Shown one piece after another: positions 1 through 11,750 of a DNA stretch of 64,000 nucleotides; the stretch's first letter is position 1, and every line of letters begins with the position of its first letter. Under the pieces are notes generated by a model. It searched no databases and had not been told where the DNA came from. It saw only the letters and a program-made list of their open reading frames with translations. Position numbers and translations under genes: made by a program. Origin of the DNA: Sepiola atlantica (lineage: Eukaryota; Mollusca; Cephalopoda; Sepiida; Sepiolidae); contig OY744528.1 of the NCBI GenBank assembly GCA_963556195.1, forward strand, positions 53,366,060 through 53,430,059. The letters run 5' to 3'.

Positions 1-1540
1 TGAATCCTTTCAACTGTAAACACACTATGGACACCTGTCTTTGAATATTTTAAAATAAAAAGATCCTATGCAGTATCAAACTTACCTATGAGCTTAGAAA
101 CAATAATCTGAAAGCAGATAGCTGAGCACCTCAATGTTGCCCAAGACACTTTCTGTTTATCTCTATTTATAAAGGTTTCAGATTGGAAAAAGCCCCATCA
201 TAGAATAACCGATGAACTCTCTTCATCACAACATACCACAGACCATATGTAATTGAAAACTCTTTTTACTTTTAATATATCTATCATAAAACAGACAAAG
301 CAAACCTGGTTGTAATGTAACTGGAAAATTAACCAGGTAACATTGTCATGAATTGTATCATGCCAATACCTAATTCATAAAAGAGCAGTGCCATTTATCT
401 ATTTTAAATCTTGGTCAGAACACTCAGGACCTAGTGACAATCCTCGCTTGATGTATTCTATAGTTTCTGATGCCATGATCAGTCCTTTCTATCAATGTTT
501 GATCTACTAAGAATACTTTTATTTTGGCTTGAAAGGGTTCCATTGTGTGGGTAGTTTATCAAGTGCTTGCCATCTACCCGATCTGTAGCAAAGCTTTTGA
601 AAGACTTAATTTTATAAGTGCATACAATTGTAACTACCTATGTCATGCAGTAAACAGGTACTAATATAAATACCTAACTAATAAGATATGAACTTCCATT
701 TTCGGTTATAGGTAAAATAGTAACTTGTATTCAACTAATAATATAATTTACAAAATGCATTGTATTTCAGCATTAAATAAGCTAAAACAAGTTGATTTAC
801 CAAAAAACAGAGACACCAAACTATGATAGCCTCGAATTAAAATGAGCAAATAAATGAGTAACTGAGAAAATAGATTCTCATAATTGATGAATTGTCATAA
901 TTACTTTTTATCTGTGATTTTATCTTTTGTATTTGTTGTCTGTACAAGACATGCAATTATTATTTTGAGATTATAAATTGAATTCATGATTACATCTTCT
1001 CTTTATTGTCAGTTGGATTCGTTTTTATGATGTCTTATCGTGGCTGTCTTCCTAGTGACTAAATATTTCATTCTCTTGAATGTTATAAAACCAAATTAGA
1101 TAGATAATAATCACTTCCATGAGAAAATGCAACAGAAAAGTGCAACCATTGCTTTACTAATACTTTGTACAAGTTGTCTTTTTGGCAAACAAACTTCTTT
1201 TAAATTCTCTTTGAATGATTCTAATTCATCTTGAACCATTTTGATTCCATTTTCTATGATTGACCCGAGCATTACAATGATCTTAGTTGATTTGTACGGT
1301 TCAACAGATGATCATTCATTTTGGATCTCAATTAATAGCTGATGTTGATTTTATATAATTTTATACATTTTTTCTGGCTGAACTAAAATACACACGTTAT
1401 CAGAAAATCTGCCTTTAATTTTATTCGATTGTTGTGATTTTAAATAAAATTAATCTTGACTTTTGTTATATATGATCAACTAGTCTGAAATTATTTCTAT
1501 CCTGTGCTGGAATAGTATAGTAGTGGGTGATGTGGTCAGA
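1..1540. other. AT-rich non-coding sequence
   Basis: No open frame of useful length, no inverted terminal repeats and no recognisable transposon protein were found on either strand. The sequence is uniformly AT-rich with short A and T runs. It could be intergenic or intronic host DNA. Confidence 0.5.
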
Positions 1541-1559
1541 GGCCTCACACACACACACA

Positions 1560-1722
1560 TTATTATTTCATATATATATACATATAATATTATAAGGTGA
1601 TATAATATATAGTGTATAAATTTTCAGTATTTACTTCAACAGTGCTCAATATGTGAGTAGAGCTTAGTAGTAGAAGTATGAAAATATATCTATAGAAATT
1701 AAGCTACACAGAGCCATCCATG
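1560..1722 (+). repeat. Dispersed repeat, copy 1 (paired with 53,412-53,550)
   Basis: This stretch closely matches 53,412-53,550. Both begin next to a TA-rich tract and share a block containing TTCAGTATTTACTTCAACAG, then GTGCTCAATA, AGTAGAGCT, TATGAAAATATAT and TTAAGCTACACA. At the second site it runs into a foldback element, so this is probably a shorter or more decayed member of that family. No coding content. Confidence 0.65.
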
Positions 1723-1767
1723 TTCACTTTCATTGTCCCTTTGTGAAAGATTTTCCGCGTTTGTAAA

Positions 1768-1980
1768 ATGCTGTCGAGATTAGATAGAAAATCAAATGGA
1801 AAATTATTGAAAAACTATAAAACCTACAACTCCATATCCAAGAGATGTCTATTATGCACAACACAGGAACTTGGAATCCTACAAACGATCAACAACCCAT
1901 CTATACATTTCATAATCGTCAAATCAGAAGTATTCAGAATGTGCCACACAGAAAAAAATGTTCCTGGACAAACGGCCTAA
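1768..1980 (+). pseudogene. Penelope-like element, C-terminal (GIY-YIG-linked) fragment
   Basis: The 70-codon reading contains LKNYKTYNSISKRCLLCTTQ followed by ELGILQTINN. That arrangement (tyrosine-rich turn, K-R-C-x-L-C, then a hydrophobic helix) resembles the end of the endonuclease tail of Penelope-like elements with a GIY-YIG domain. The catalytic GIY and YIG strands and the reverse transcriptase are absent, so this is a 5'-truncated relic. The frame breaks shortly before the unrelated AT-rich DNA near 2,050. A Penelope reverse-transcriptase fragment of similar type lies at 58,880-59,400 on the same strand. Assignment rests on recalled family pattern only. Confidence 0.5.
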
Positions 1981-2049
1981 CAATAGAAACACATCACACA
2001 GAGAACCATCAGGTTCTTCCTCTCTCAAATCACCACCAATAGAAGTATA

Positions 2050-2385
2050 ATATGGCCCCAAAATATGGAAAATATAAGACCTATACATTCACCCCAGACC
2101 TCACCATTTTAATAATTTAAATCGTTTAAATAAAAAATATGATATACTCACTTCACACCTCAGTCAGATCAATTATACCATAGACAACTACTATAATACC
2201 AAATTTCTCCAAAAACAGACACTCCCAAACCAAATATATAAAAAAGACATTTATAACAAAAAATAAATATATACAATAAAAATAGATAACAAAAAACATA
2301 CAAAAATATAAAATAAGAATATATATATATAACAAAGAATATATATATACACTATGTATAAAGAGATATTAAAAATAAATCTTAA
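2050..2385. other. AT-rich non-coding stretch
   Basis: Low-complexity A/T sequence with several ATATAT runs. The minus-strand open frame here is a composition artefact made of Tyr, Ile and Phe. No other structure seen. Confidence 0.5.
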
Positions 2386-2387
2386 AA

Positions 2388-2436
2388 TCATCATCGTCCG
2401 TTTTACATGCTGGCATGTGTTGGGCGGCTTTTAGAA
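2388..2436 (+). repeat. Possible SINE-like or dispersed repeat head
   Basis: A short GC-richer block reads CATCATCGTCCG, then CATGCTGGCATGTG and TTGGGCGG. It resembles an abundant molluscan dispersed repeat carrying a CATGCTGGCATGGGTTGG-type core. Only the first ~50 bp match what I recall; the downstream sequence is not recognisable. Confidence 0.3.
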
Positions 2437-2714
2437 ATTGATTTACAAAGCAACCGATCTTTGCCCAGGTTTTTATTTATCCCTTTTTCCCTCAGGTCCA
2501 TTTTTATCACTTCCTTCTATATTTTTCTTAGCCTTCCTATGTGAACCGAACCTGCTACCTCAACTGTTCTACATTTACTCACCCAAGAACTCACATCCAT
2601 TCTTTCAACATGGCCATACTATCGAAGTCTATTTTTCTGCACACATATCCCTATACCGTCAAGATTTAATCTTCCTCTGAGGTCAACAGAACTAAGTCTC
2701 ACATTACACATCCA

Positions 2715-2921
2715 TCATATCATTTTCATATCATTTCTATCCATGCAACGCATGTCATCTACCCTCACTGACCAGGTTTCACTTCTATACATTATCACAC
2801 ATGCCTGATAGACTCTTCCCTTAGTCGACATTGGAAATGCTCTGCTGGTTTGTAATGGCAGAAGTGGCCGGCCTTCAAGTAATGGTGCTAACACATGGCA
2901 CTGAAAATCGAATAGATTCAC
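2715..2921 (-). pseudogene. LINE reverse-transcriptase C-terminal fragment
   Basis: The minus-strand reading contains VLAPLLEGRPL, then TKGRVYQACVIMYRSETWSV and VDDMRCMDRNDMKMI. The K-G-R-x-Y-Q-A-C-V ... (Y)-x-S-E-T-W ... D-M-K-x-x-x-R-N-D-M series is the usual sequence just after the thumb of many LINE reverse transcriptases annotated as endonuclease-reverse transcriptase in molluscs. Catalytic motifs are missing and L/Y-G-S-E-T-W has become Y-R-S-E-T-W. It is a small 5'-truncated relic with no neighbouring part of the same element. Confidence 0.6.
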
Positions 2922-3305
2922 TAATGTTCAGCTAAGTTTTTCTTTGCATGCTTTAAATATGACTGGTATTCTTATTAATTTTAACTTGTTATCTAGTTAA
3001 ATTGTATCTATTTTCTGTGTTTTTATTTTATTTTTTGTTTTATTCCATGTGCCTTTTATTTATAAATAGTAAATTATTTCCTCTTCTATCAGTCTCTCAG
3101 TTTCACCCTACTGGCCTGAGAAATGCCTGTTCTGATGTTCTTGCAGTTAAATGTTAAAAAAAAAAATTTGAAAATAATAGCTCACCCACCCTAATGGCTG
3201 TTAAAATGTCCCCACAATAAATTTTGCTTATGAGCGAGTGAGAGGGGAACCCATATTTGGTCCCTTACTATCTCTGGAAGGTGGCGTCTAGACTTTTCTA
3301 TCTAC

Positions 3306-3308
<3 letters not shown>

Positions 3309-3341
<33 letters not shown>
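3309..3341. repeat. (TA)n microsatellite
   Basis: About 16 uninterrupted TA dinucleotides. It lies just before the 5' part of the LINE fragment that begins near 3,355. Confidence 0.9.
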
Positions 3342-3342
<1 letters not shown>

Positions 3343-3354
3343 AAGATTTTTTGG

Positions 3355-4200
3355 GTTTTTTTTACCTGCGGGGGCTCGGAAATACCCGACTAGTACATGA
3401 GTGCAGGCTACCTCCTCTCGGTGTGTTGGCCCCGTAGATCTTGTCAGGTCATCCATCTAAGAGAAGGAAAACTCTGATAATAAAACCTTGCTACTAACCA
3501 CTTACGTTTTGGCAGCAAACCGTTGGAGAGGGAGACCTCCTTAGTCCTGATTGACAACCTTCCTAGAGCTGGAATCTTAAACAAAGTATCTGGTTTGCAA
3601 ACCCATAATTGCTTAAGGAGTAGATGGGCTCTGCCTATCGCCCGGCTTTCGCACTCCTTCTCTGTCTATTAGCCAGGCATAGAGGTACCAGCGCTGGGAC
3701 TCCTCTAAAGACACCTAGTGCCTGGCCTTGTTTCCTGACTAGGACAATGAACGCTATTTCTCTTTCTCTCTATCTGGGCAATTTGATGAATGTTTTTTCG
3801 TCACTAAGTCCTATATGACTAGTCTTGGTCACTCTAGTTCCAACAGGTTGAGAGTACAGGTTAGACAGCTAGTCTGGCTGCTGTTCTGACTGTCAGTATA
3901 AGAGCCCAAACTCTTAGGTAGCACTAAGAACGGCTGCTCCATCAACAGTTGCATAATATCGTGGATAACGTGCCATGTCGCGCATGGAAATGAACCCTAG
4001 AATCATCCCCGATGGGCTTTCTCGAGGTCATAACTCCCATGGAACAAGTCACGACTAATAGACTGGTTGTGTGAGCTTATTGACACCAAACAAGCACCCA
4101 CATTGTCCACCCTACTCTATCTCAAAACAAACATGAACTTACAAAGTAAAAAAAATCAAACCTAAACCAGACACCCCAAAAATACATCTTCGCCTCTGCC
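3355..4200 (+). repeat. Probable LINE 5' untranslated/leader region
   Basis: The base composition changes abruptly from AT-rich to mixed after a T run at about 3,360 and stays so up to the endonuclease reading frame at 4,202. No long frame is open; the small frame at 3,624-3,818 looks incidental. The position directly upstream of an apurinic-endonuclease-like domain argues that this is the 5' region of the same non-LTR element, possibly including a decayed ORF1. Confidence 0.45.
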
Positions 4201-4201
4201 C

Positions 4202-5091
4202 TTGAGGCTCGCATTCACAAATATCCGAGGACTTAGAACCAACATTAACGGCGTAGAAACCTTTCTCCTGACAAACTCCCCAGATATCCTAGCAGTAAGT
4301 GAAACAATCTTTCAATCATCAATCTCTTCTCACCACTTTGATATGATTGATTACCTTCCACTCTACCGTAAGGACTCTGACAAACATATGCATGGGCTAG
4401 GAGTTTATGTTCGGAACACCCTCCCCTTGACTAGAGAACATAGGCTAGAATCAGATGACCAAGCTTACATGTGCTTAAGATTGACATTACATCACATCGT
4501 TAGTTACTTATATTTCTTATACCGTTCTCCTTCGACCCAGGACTGTACCCTGCTTGACGCTGTCTCTGAAAGCATAGATAGAGCACTCTCACTCGACTCG
4601 AATGCCAAAATACATGTATTTGGGAATTTTAATGCACACCACCGTGACTGGCTGGAATTCTCTAGCTTTACTGATGCAGCTGGTAACTCTACATTTAATT
4701 TCTCCTTAGCTCATTCCCTCTCACAGACTGTCACTTTCCCATCGTGCCGACCAGCAAACCTCATTTCTCGACCTGTTCTTGACCTCATTACATGAGGCTT
4801 GTATGGCGAATACCCATAGCATGCTCGAAACTGATCACATTGTGGTAATAATTTATATCAACTTAAAAACTAGTCCAAAAACTGATGATGAGCCATTGCT
4901 CAAAACGACGAGAACTACTAGCAGGTTAATTTTGAATCGCTCAGAATCACATCAGCGACGCTCCATGGATTCAAACCCTCTCACTCCCTGCTGATCAGTG
5001 TGCAAATGAGTTAACGGACTGGGCCAAAGCAGGCATTGAAGCTTATGTCTCCATGCGAAAATTCTTCAGCAAACCCCATGAGACATTTTCT
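4202..5091 (+). pseudogene. LINE ORF2 endonuclease domain (jockey/CR1/L2-like), broken
   Basis: The 197-codon frame starts MRLAFTNIRGLRTN and carries VSETIF and FGNFNAHHRDW, matching the N-terminal exonuclease-endonuclease-phosphatase domain that nicks the target in many non-LTR retrotransposons. The family usually has G-D-F-N-A-H; here the Asp is replaced by Asn, so catalysis is probably lost. The frame shifts near 4,790; the domain then continues in other frames (LETDHIVV in place of S-D-H, and further linker sequence with QTLSLPADQCANEL up to about 5,091). The element stops before the reverse transcriptase. The RT-bearing fragment at 53,885-55,320 may be the same family. Confidence 0.7.
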
Positions 5092-5270
5092 AGAATCAAA
5101 ATCATGTAATGGATTTTGATCAAAATTAGAATTTAGAATATGGGTTCTAGACATAAGGTTTAGTATCATTATATCTTGCTTTATTTATCCTAAGGGGACA
5201 TAAAAGTGATGCAAAACATTTTTATTTATGGAATAAACTTTAACCGCCCTGGGACGGGTGTTTTCTAGTG

Positions 5271-5272
5271 TG

Positions 5273-5345
<73 letters not shown>
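5271..5345. repeat. (TA)n microsatellite
   Basis: A long, almost pure TA tract directly abutting the left end of the MITE at 5,346. TA-rich targets are typical for Tc1/mariner-type elements. Confidence 0.9.
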
Positions 5346-5347
<2 letters not shown>

Positions 5348-5567
5348 TAACTCAGTAGAATACAAAATTTATGACATATTCAATATTTTGTGAATTGTGC
5401 TTGTAATTAATTGATAAAGAATTTTTGTGCTGAAGATCATATTATGGACAATAAATTCCTGAAATATATGTAGACAAAGATAAATAATATTTGTTGATGC
5501 TGAATTTTTCAGGGCATGATTACAAAATATTGATTATGTCATAAATTTGGTATTCTACTGAGTTATA
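5346..5567. mobile_element. 222-bp MITE with ~45-bp TIRs
   Basis: The left end (ATAACTCAGTAGAATAC, then AAATTTATGACATA and TCAATATTTTGT) is repeated in inverted orientation at the right end with few mismatches. There is no coding capacity. The element sits inside TA repeats on both sides, which fits TA target duplication but prevents exact boundary calls. The mobilising transposase is not in this window. Confidence 0.75.
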
Positions 5568-5777
5568 TATAATATATAAGCTCTTTTGGACTTTAAGTCC
5601 AAATCATTGAGCTAATGTAACCTGCAGTATTTACTTGTAACATGGAGATTTGGAATATTTCATTTTTTATATTTATATAATAAAATCGATGTCTTATGTC
5701 TCCTTATGATATAACTAAAGTTATAATCATTGAACTTTACTTTTTAAAACACACACACATATATACATATACGTGTA

Positions 5778-5778
<1 letters not shown>

Positions 5779-5841
<63 letters not shown>
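5779..5841. repeat. (TA)n microsatellite
   Basis: About 30 TA dinucleotides. An apparent open frame of alternating Tyr and Ile across it is a composition artefact. Confidence 0.9.
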
Positions 5842-5844
<3 letters not shown>

Positions 5845-7925
5845 ACTCTTTCTCAATTCCTCATATTTATACTATGCTTGCTACTAACTGTCATTTTCAA
5901 TTATGAACTATCTCACTTGCGAATAACTGTTCTTTTCAGGACAATTTATTTCAGTCCACTGTTCTGTTCTTCAACCACATTGCACATCTTACCATCATTG
6001 ACAAAAGGCATGAGAAAGCCAAAATGTTGTGAACATAACCAAAATGGGGTGATAGTCTGAAACATGTAAAAAGAACAATATCTTACCTTAAGAATTATCG
6101 AAAGTTTCTAATCGTAAACCACAGAAAATGATGCTATATTAATTAAACATAAGAAATGAACTAATTGGAAACGTTCCTGTGATAACATTTATTTGTTATT
6201 TGGATTGAATATTTCTGGTTTGGGAAGAACCTTTTTCAATTGATACTAGTATGTTGTATTCTTTTTATTCTAAAATAATTGGTTCTTCTGATTTTCAGTG
6301 AAGAATTTGCTTCTCAGTAGGAAGTGACAGGATCCTATCGTTTTTGCAATGCGTCCATACTCACTATAAAAAAAATAAAAATCACTCACAATTTAGTTTC
6401 TTTTCGTACTTTTTGCTTTCATCAGGAAATGAATCAATTTATTAACTGTGATTTCTTCTTGGGATTTTTTAAAATTCAATTTATAAATGCTTTCTTAGAA
6501 ATATTTTGATTGTTTATATTTTTAGTTTCACTTGATAAAAATTTGAGTCTGAAATAATGAAAGGCAATGGAAGTGTGAGAGCAAAAGAAATGAATGAAAG
6601 AAAGAAAAAGTATTGAACTAAGAGAAAAGTAGATGACAGAAAACGGAAGTTTACAAATGAAATATTGATGGGAGAAAAATATGAATGAAGAAAGACTGAG
6701 GTTACATATGCAATGAAAAAGTAAGGAAAATTATGTTAACAAAGAAAAATGAAATATAATAATGTATTTCAGTTCTTTACTGCAAACAGTAGGTGGTTTC
6801 TTTTTTGTGTTTTGTCATTTTTTTTATGGTATGTTGGGTTTTGTTTCATAAAATTTTCCTTCTCTTTTTTGTTTTTAATAACTTCTTCATTGCTGACACA
6901 TTTTACACGTTTTTATACAATTATTTAAAATCTAATTGCTGCATAGAACCATGAAAAACGAAATCAGAAATCGGGAAAGACAGTTATTAGGTGTTGATAT
7001 AACAGCTCGTACTGTCATATGAAAGTGAATGCGTCTAGCTTCTGTACTGGTTACTTGGAGGTGAATAAACATAACGCTATTGAAAAGAAACTGGAAAAAT
7101 TTATTTTATTTTATAAGGTCTTTTATTACTATTATATTTGAGGATTTCTCAAAGACAGACATTTTATGATTCTGTTGTGCCAACACTGTTTATGACTCGG
7201 CACTCCTAACAAAACCGGATGTTTAATCCTTGATCCGTGTGACAGAAACCAACACACTTTCTCCTACAGCTCCTACTGTAATATGGAAGTGAACGCTTCC
7301 TGCTGACGTCCTCTTGCTCCTGCACCTGACAACGTCCTGCCTTTCCAGTTTCTTGTTGACCTCCTGCCCTTTTCCAGTTCCTATCGACATCTTTCTTTTT
7401 TCCTGCTATCCAGTCATGTCCTCCTGCTCTTTCAGCCTTTTCAGTTATGTTTGTACCTTTTCGGTGCAATAAAAACAGCTTTTATTTCTACACTGTTCAC
7501 CTTCGTTTGTCATTTCTTCTTTTCCATTGCCGTATTTTTGTCTCTCTCCCTATTTTAGTTGTAAGACTGATCATCAGTGACCAGCCCTTGCAACAATTCC
7601 TTCTTACAAAATATCTCCAACTTTGTAGAATAATATAAGACTAGAGTCTTTTTACTCTTATTTTTGTTTATTTTTTTTAACCATGCTGTACTTTTATCAA
7701 ATCATTTTCAATAAAATTTTGAACGTCAAATTTGTTTTATTACGCTATCATCATTAAGTTATAAATTGAACCAAATTTTTATAAAACTATAACTAATTGT
7801 GTTAAATTAATGTTTTAATCTTTATAAGATTGTTCAATGTAAATAATTTCCAAAACTTTTAATATTTTCATACCTCATGAAATATTGCTAAGGATTTTAA
7901 AGCCAGAAATGACTTCATATTCATC
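5842..7925. other. Non-coding AT-rich stretch with a small local duplication
   Basis: No coding signal found. A block near 7,001-7,060 and one near 7,265-7,310 are similar (CAGCTCSTACTGTMATATG followed by AAGTGAA), an imperfect direct repeat about 265 bp apart. The GC-richer patch at 7,205-7,440 has a short minus-strand frame, but nothing recognisable in it. Confidence 0.4.
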
Positions 7926-8359
7926 AGTTTAAATGCTTCCAAATTACTTTCAAATTTCGAAATAATTCATTCTTTTCTCAACTATAACATTAAAATGGCT
8001 GACTGTTTACGAAGCAAAGAAATGCATTCTGGTGGATTTAATTTCGGAATTTAATTATTTTTTAAAAAGGAGTTTTTAAGTTCATTTTTGTACTTTATGC
8101 TGGAGTTAAATTTATTTTAATAAATAATTAATCAATAATAAATAAAAATAACAATGTGCAAGTCATGCAAAGGCGAAAAATACACGCATGCAGCTACGAG
8201 AAGTGACACAATTTTGTTAATATAGAGATGAAACATTTAAAGATTCTTGTAGAATAGTTAGAAATGTATCTTCACATTTGTCTTTATTTCTGAAATGAGG
8301 TGTCGTTATTCAAATAATTATCAACATGTTGTGAAAGTAATTTGGAAGCATTTAAACTG
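7926..8359. mobile_element. MITE candidate with ~28-bp TIRs
   Basis: CAGTTTAAATGCTTCCAAAT followed by TACTTTCA at the left is found inverted at the right end (TGAAAGTAATTTGGAAGC followed by ATTTAAACTG). The 434 bp between are AT-rich and non-coding. No clear target duplication was found, so the boundaries are provisional. Confidence 0.6.
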
Positions 8360-9648
8360 TTAAATGCTTGAGTATTTTGATTTATGGCATATCAATCCTT
8401 TTTCGGTTATTTAATGCGGGATCCAGTCATTTTGGTAAAAGTGTTTATGCTTTATGTTCTTAATATCTTCAAATATTTGTTATTCATGGTGTTTGCTTAA
8501 CAAGCTATTCATGATGCAAATATATGCAGTTTCATTTGATAGCCATGGCTGATTCTATTTTAACGATAGATGGGATGCTGGCAGGTCCTACCAATCCGTG
8601 TTAGGATAGACATGGGAATAATAGAAACTAGAAGGTGCTTCCATTTGCTCGAAACCTTCCTAATTTTGCCTTCTTTCAATGAGTTTAAATGAACAAAATA
8701 TATCAACTGTACAACACCTTCCTTAGAATGGATATGGAATGAGAAGTCGACGGTTGTGAATAAGGAGTTCAGTTTGAAATTTCTCTTAAATGTTGTGATT
8801 ATAACAACAAGGATAAGGATAAATGTTTAAAACATTTAATTATTTTAACTCTCAAACTTGAAATTAATTTTAAAGCAATAAATCAAAGATACTAAAACCT
8901 ATTAAACATTAAAATTTAATCATTTAAAAAAATGTCTTCCTGCATGTATTTATCATAGACCAGCGGTACCTTCCCAGCGTTGCCCGGGAATCCTTTTATT
9001 TTCATTTTTGTTTCACTCATTGATACCCCCCTCCAAGACACACACACACACTTTTATGTTAATTTCTTCTAAGAAAATATTTACATTTTTGGAAAGATAA
9101 TTCAATTAATGATGTTATTTAGAAAAAAAATTGGTTATGCAATAAATCGATTAGATATCTTTAAATCCCATAAATACTTTCTAGTGTTTCTTTTTAAATT
9201 TTAGTTTTTTTTAACCAAATTATTGTGTTTTTAACAATGCAGTTTTTTTACCAATTTTTTTTTTTAGCTATGCAGTATTTTTTTACCAAATTATTATTTT
9301 TTTAACCATGCTGTTTTTTTTTAAAACAAATTATTTTTTTTTCCTAAACATAATTTTAGAAGTTAAATTTTGAATCAAATTGTTAAACTATAACTAAAAT
9401 TGAGAAAAGGTTTTCTTGTCTAGAAAGATCGATTGAGCAAAGCAAAAACAAAGCGTGGTAAAATGCTCGTGGCATAAAGACGTGGGTTTGTTTTGGCAGA
9501 TTATTCCGATTCTGAATCAGTTTATCTCGTCCAAAAATACCATCTAGTTTGAAAACTATAGCCAAAATACAATTCCAAAAAAATGAAACACCTAACTAGA
9601 ATTTAAAAAGTGCTTAGTAGACTGGCATGCTTACAATAATAGCAGGCA
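8360..9648. other. Non-coding stretch
   Basis: AT-rich with poly-T blocks around 9,190-9,340. A short GC-rich phrase near 8,965-8,990 (CCCAGCGTTGCCCGGG) recalls conserved SINE or LINE tails but is too short to assign. Nothing else seen. Confidence 0.4.
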
Positions 9649-11220
9649 GTACTTATTCAGATCCTGACCCAATCTCTGTGAGCTTTGCCTCGGCAGCATT
9701 CGGGCATGCTTCGTAAACACCAGAGAGATGAGCCGAATGGTGGGAAAGAGAGAAACCGAGCGATTAGCCAATCAGCAGTCAATAAGCAGACGACAATTTT
9801 TCTAAGCATTATTTAAATCAATTAAAGACGCACACATTTGTTCAAAGCCAATGTATCTTATTTATTTCCCGGTAATTGCTAAAAAAACAAAAAAACGAAA
9901 CAACAATGAATTACGAAAAGCTGTGTACTACAGTTAACTTTCGCAAGGGAGTCATTTCTTTGTGCCAGGAAAAGAAGTTGGTGGCAAAAAGAAAAACATG
10001 TTCAAAATGCAATTACAAAGGCTGCTTGGTTGAAAGAAAAGCTAGCAGGGACAACTGTTCATCGAACTGTCGCGCCTGGAATTCCATGAGAAGTGGCACA
10101 TTTTTTTCTCGATCCAGAATGGACATTGCAAACATTTTAAAGCTAATATACCTGTGGTCCTAGGAAATGGAAATGTCAAAGAATCTGCAGAAGGAATGCA
10201 GCGTCCTATCACCGAACACACAGACTGATTGGAAAAATTTTCTGAGGGAGGTCTGCGAAGACCATTTTTTACGATACCCGCATCGGATCTGAGATAGACG
10301 AGTCTGTGTTTAACCACAGAAAGAACAACGTCGGTAGGGTCGTCCAACCGCTCTGGTTCTTCGGGGGATACGCCCACGCAGAGAAGGAGGGTTTCCCTGT
10401 GACGGTGGCCAACAGGAACGCCGAAACCCTCCTTGCAATAGTAAAAAACTTCGTCTTGCCTGAGACCACGGTCATATCAAACTATTGGAAGGAGTACAGT
10501 AAGTTAGGAGAGGAGGAGGGGTATGAACACCTGACCGTGAATCACAGTTGCAATTTCATGGACCCATTAACGAGGGGCGGCCACCAACCACGTCGAAAGA
10601 ATATTGAAGGAAGCCAAGCAAAGAAACAAAAAACAATGTAGCACCAGCAGGGAACTCTTAGACAGCTATCTGCGCGAATTCATGTGGAAACAAAAGTTTC
10701 AAAACAACCCATTCGTCTCCATATTAGCGTAGATAGCAGAAACCTACCCAATGTTTGACCAGCTTCCTTCCACTTCCTCGACGAAACCCTCCTTTTCTGC
10801 CTGCCCATCGTCGTCTGCTGAAAACTTAGAAAAGTAAAAACAAAAACAAAAAAAGTCCTCCCTCAAAAAAATATATACCAAAAAACGTTAAAAGACGGCC
10901 AAATGAAACAAAAAAAGAAACATAACAAAACTGTACGTATTAACACTTGTTTCATTTTGTTTTGTTTTTTACATTTTTATTTTTAAAAAAACAAAACAAA
11001 ATAAAAATCGTTTATTAACAGTAATTTCGGTATTTTTGTTCGTTTTCTGTTTTGTTGCAATTTTTCTTAAAATTAAAACTGACAGAAAATACGATACAGC
11101 AACATATTCATGTTATCGGCTGCAACCATTCGGCTTGTTATCTCTCTGGTGTTTACGGAGCATGACCGAATGCTGCCGATGCAAAGCTCACAGAGATTGG
11201 GTCAGGATCTGAATAAGTAC
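9649..11220 (+). mobile_element. Merlin-type DNA transposon, 1.57 kb, with ~90-bp TIRs
   Basis: The left terminus (GTACTTATTCAGATCCTGAC, continuing through CAATCTCTGTGAGCTTTGC and CACCAGAGAGAT) is repeated inverted at 11,130-11,220 with only a few mismatches. The enclosed reading frames match an IS1016/ISXO2-type (Merlin) transposase. The expected 8-9-bp target duplication is not evident: flanks are TAGCAGGCA on the left and CTTAATGTC on the right. Either the ends are mis-set or one flank was rearranged. Confidence 0.8.
9906..10735 (+). pseudogene. Merlin (IS1016/ISXO2-like) transposase, inactivated
   Basis: The protein would cut and paste the element by recognising its TIRs. An N-terminal piece with a Cys pair (CSKCNYKG) and a later conserved block IDES-VFNHRKNN, then QPLWFFGGY and TVNHSCNFMDP, match the DDE-type core of Merlin transposases. 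The first catalytic Asp lies in the I-D-E-S motif, and the V-N-H-S-x-N-F-x-D-P block is the family hallmark. At least three frames are needed to follow it: breaks occur near 10,160, 10,290 (an in-frame stop before I-D-E-S) and 10,575. The C-terminal part (VERILKEAK, SYLREFMWK) is readable to about 10,725. A second relic is at 16,440-16,992. Confidence 0.8.
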
Positions 11221-11229
11221 CTTAATGTC

Positions 11230-11706
11230 ATATAAACCTCAGCAAATCCAAAGAATAAATTTTCATGAATTCATCATCGGCCTTACTTAATCACATATAT
11301 CTACATGATATACAGAATATATAAAATAAACAAAATATAAATTTCTTGAGGGGGGGCTTCATCAGTGCTTTTAAGAAGATTTCTTCTTTACCTCACATTC
11401 CTTTTAGCGAAGAACCCTAAATTTAAAATTATAAATGTTCTTCTGGAACTGCACCGATTTCTTGTTTTGATGTGTAACGACTTCACATATCACGTTCTCA
11501 GCTGTTTTTTTGTAATTCTCTTCTTTTCTGCAGACTTTTGTTCATTTAAAGAATCGAAAATGCTTGTGATACTTAAGGAGCATTCATTAATGCTTTTGAT
11601 TTTGAGAATTTTGAAAAATTGACCAAATAAAACGTGTATAATCAAGCTGAGAATTCTGTTATGTTTAACAATGATTGCTTCTATATATATATATCTCATA
11701 TATATA

Positions 11707-11750
<44 letters not shown>

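Noticed and set aside
5773..6060. Frame starting with alternating Tyr/Ile
   Set aside because: Translation of a (TA)n tract.
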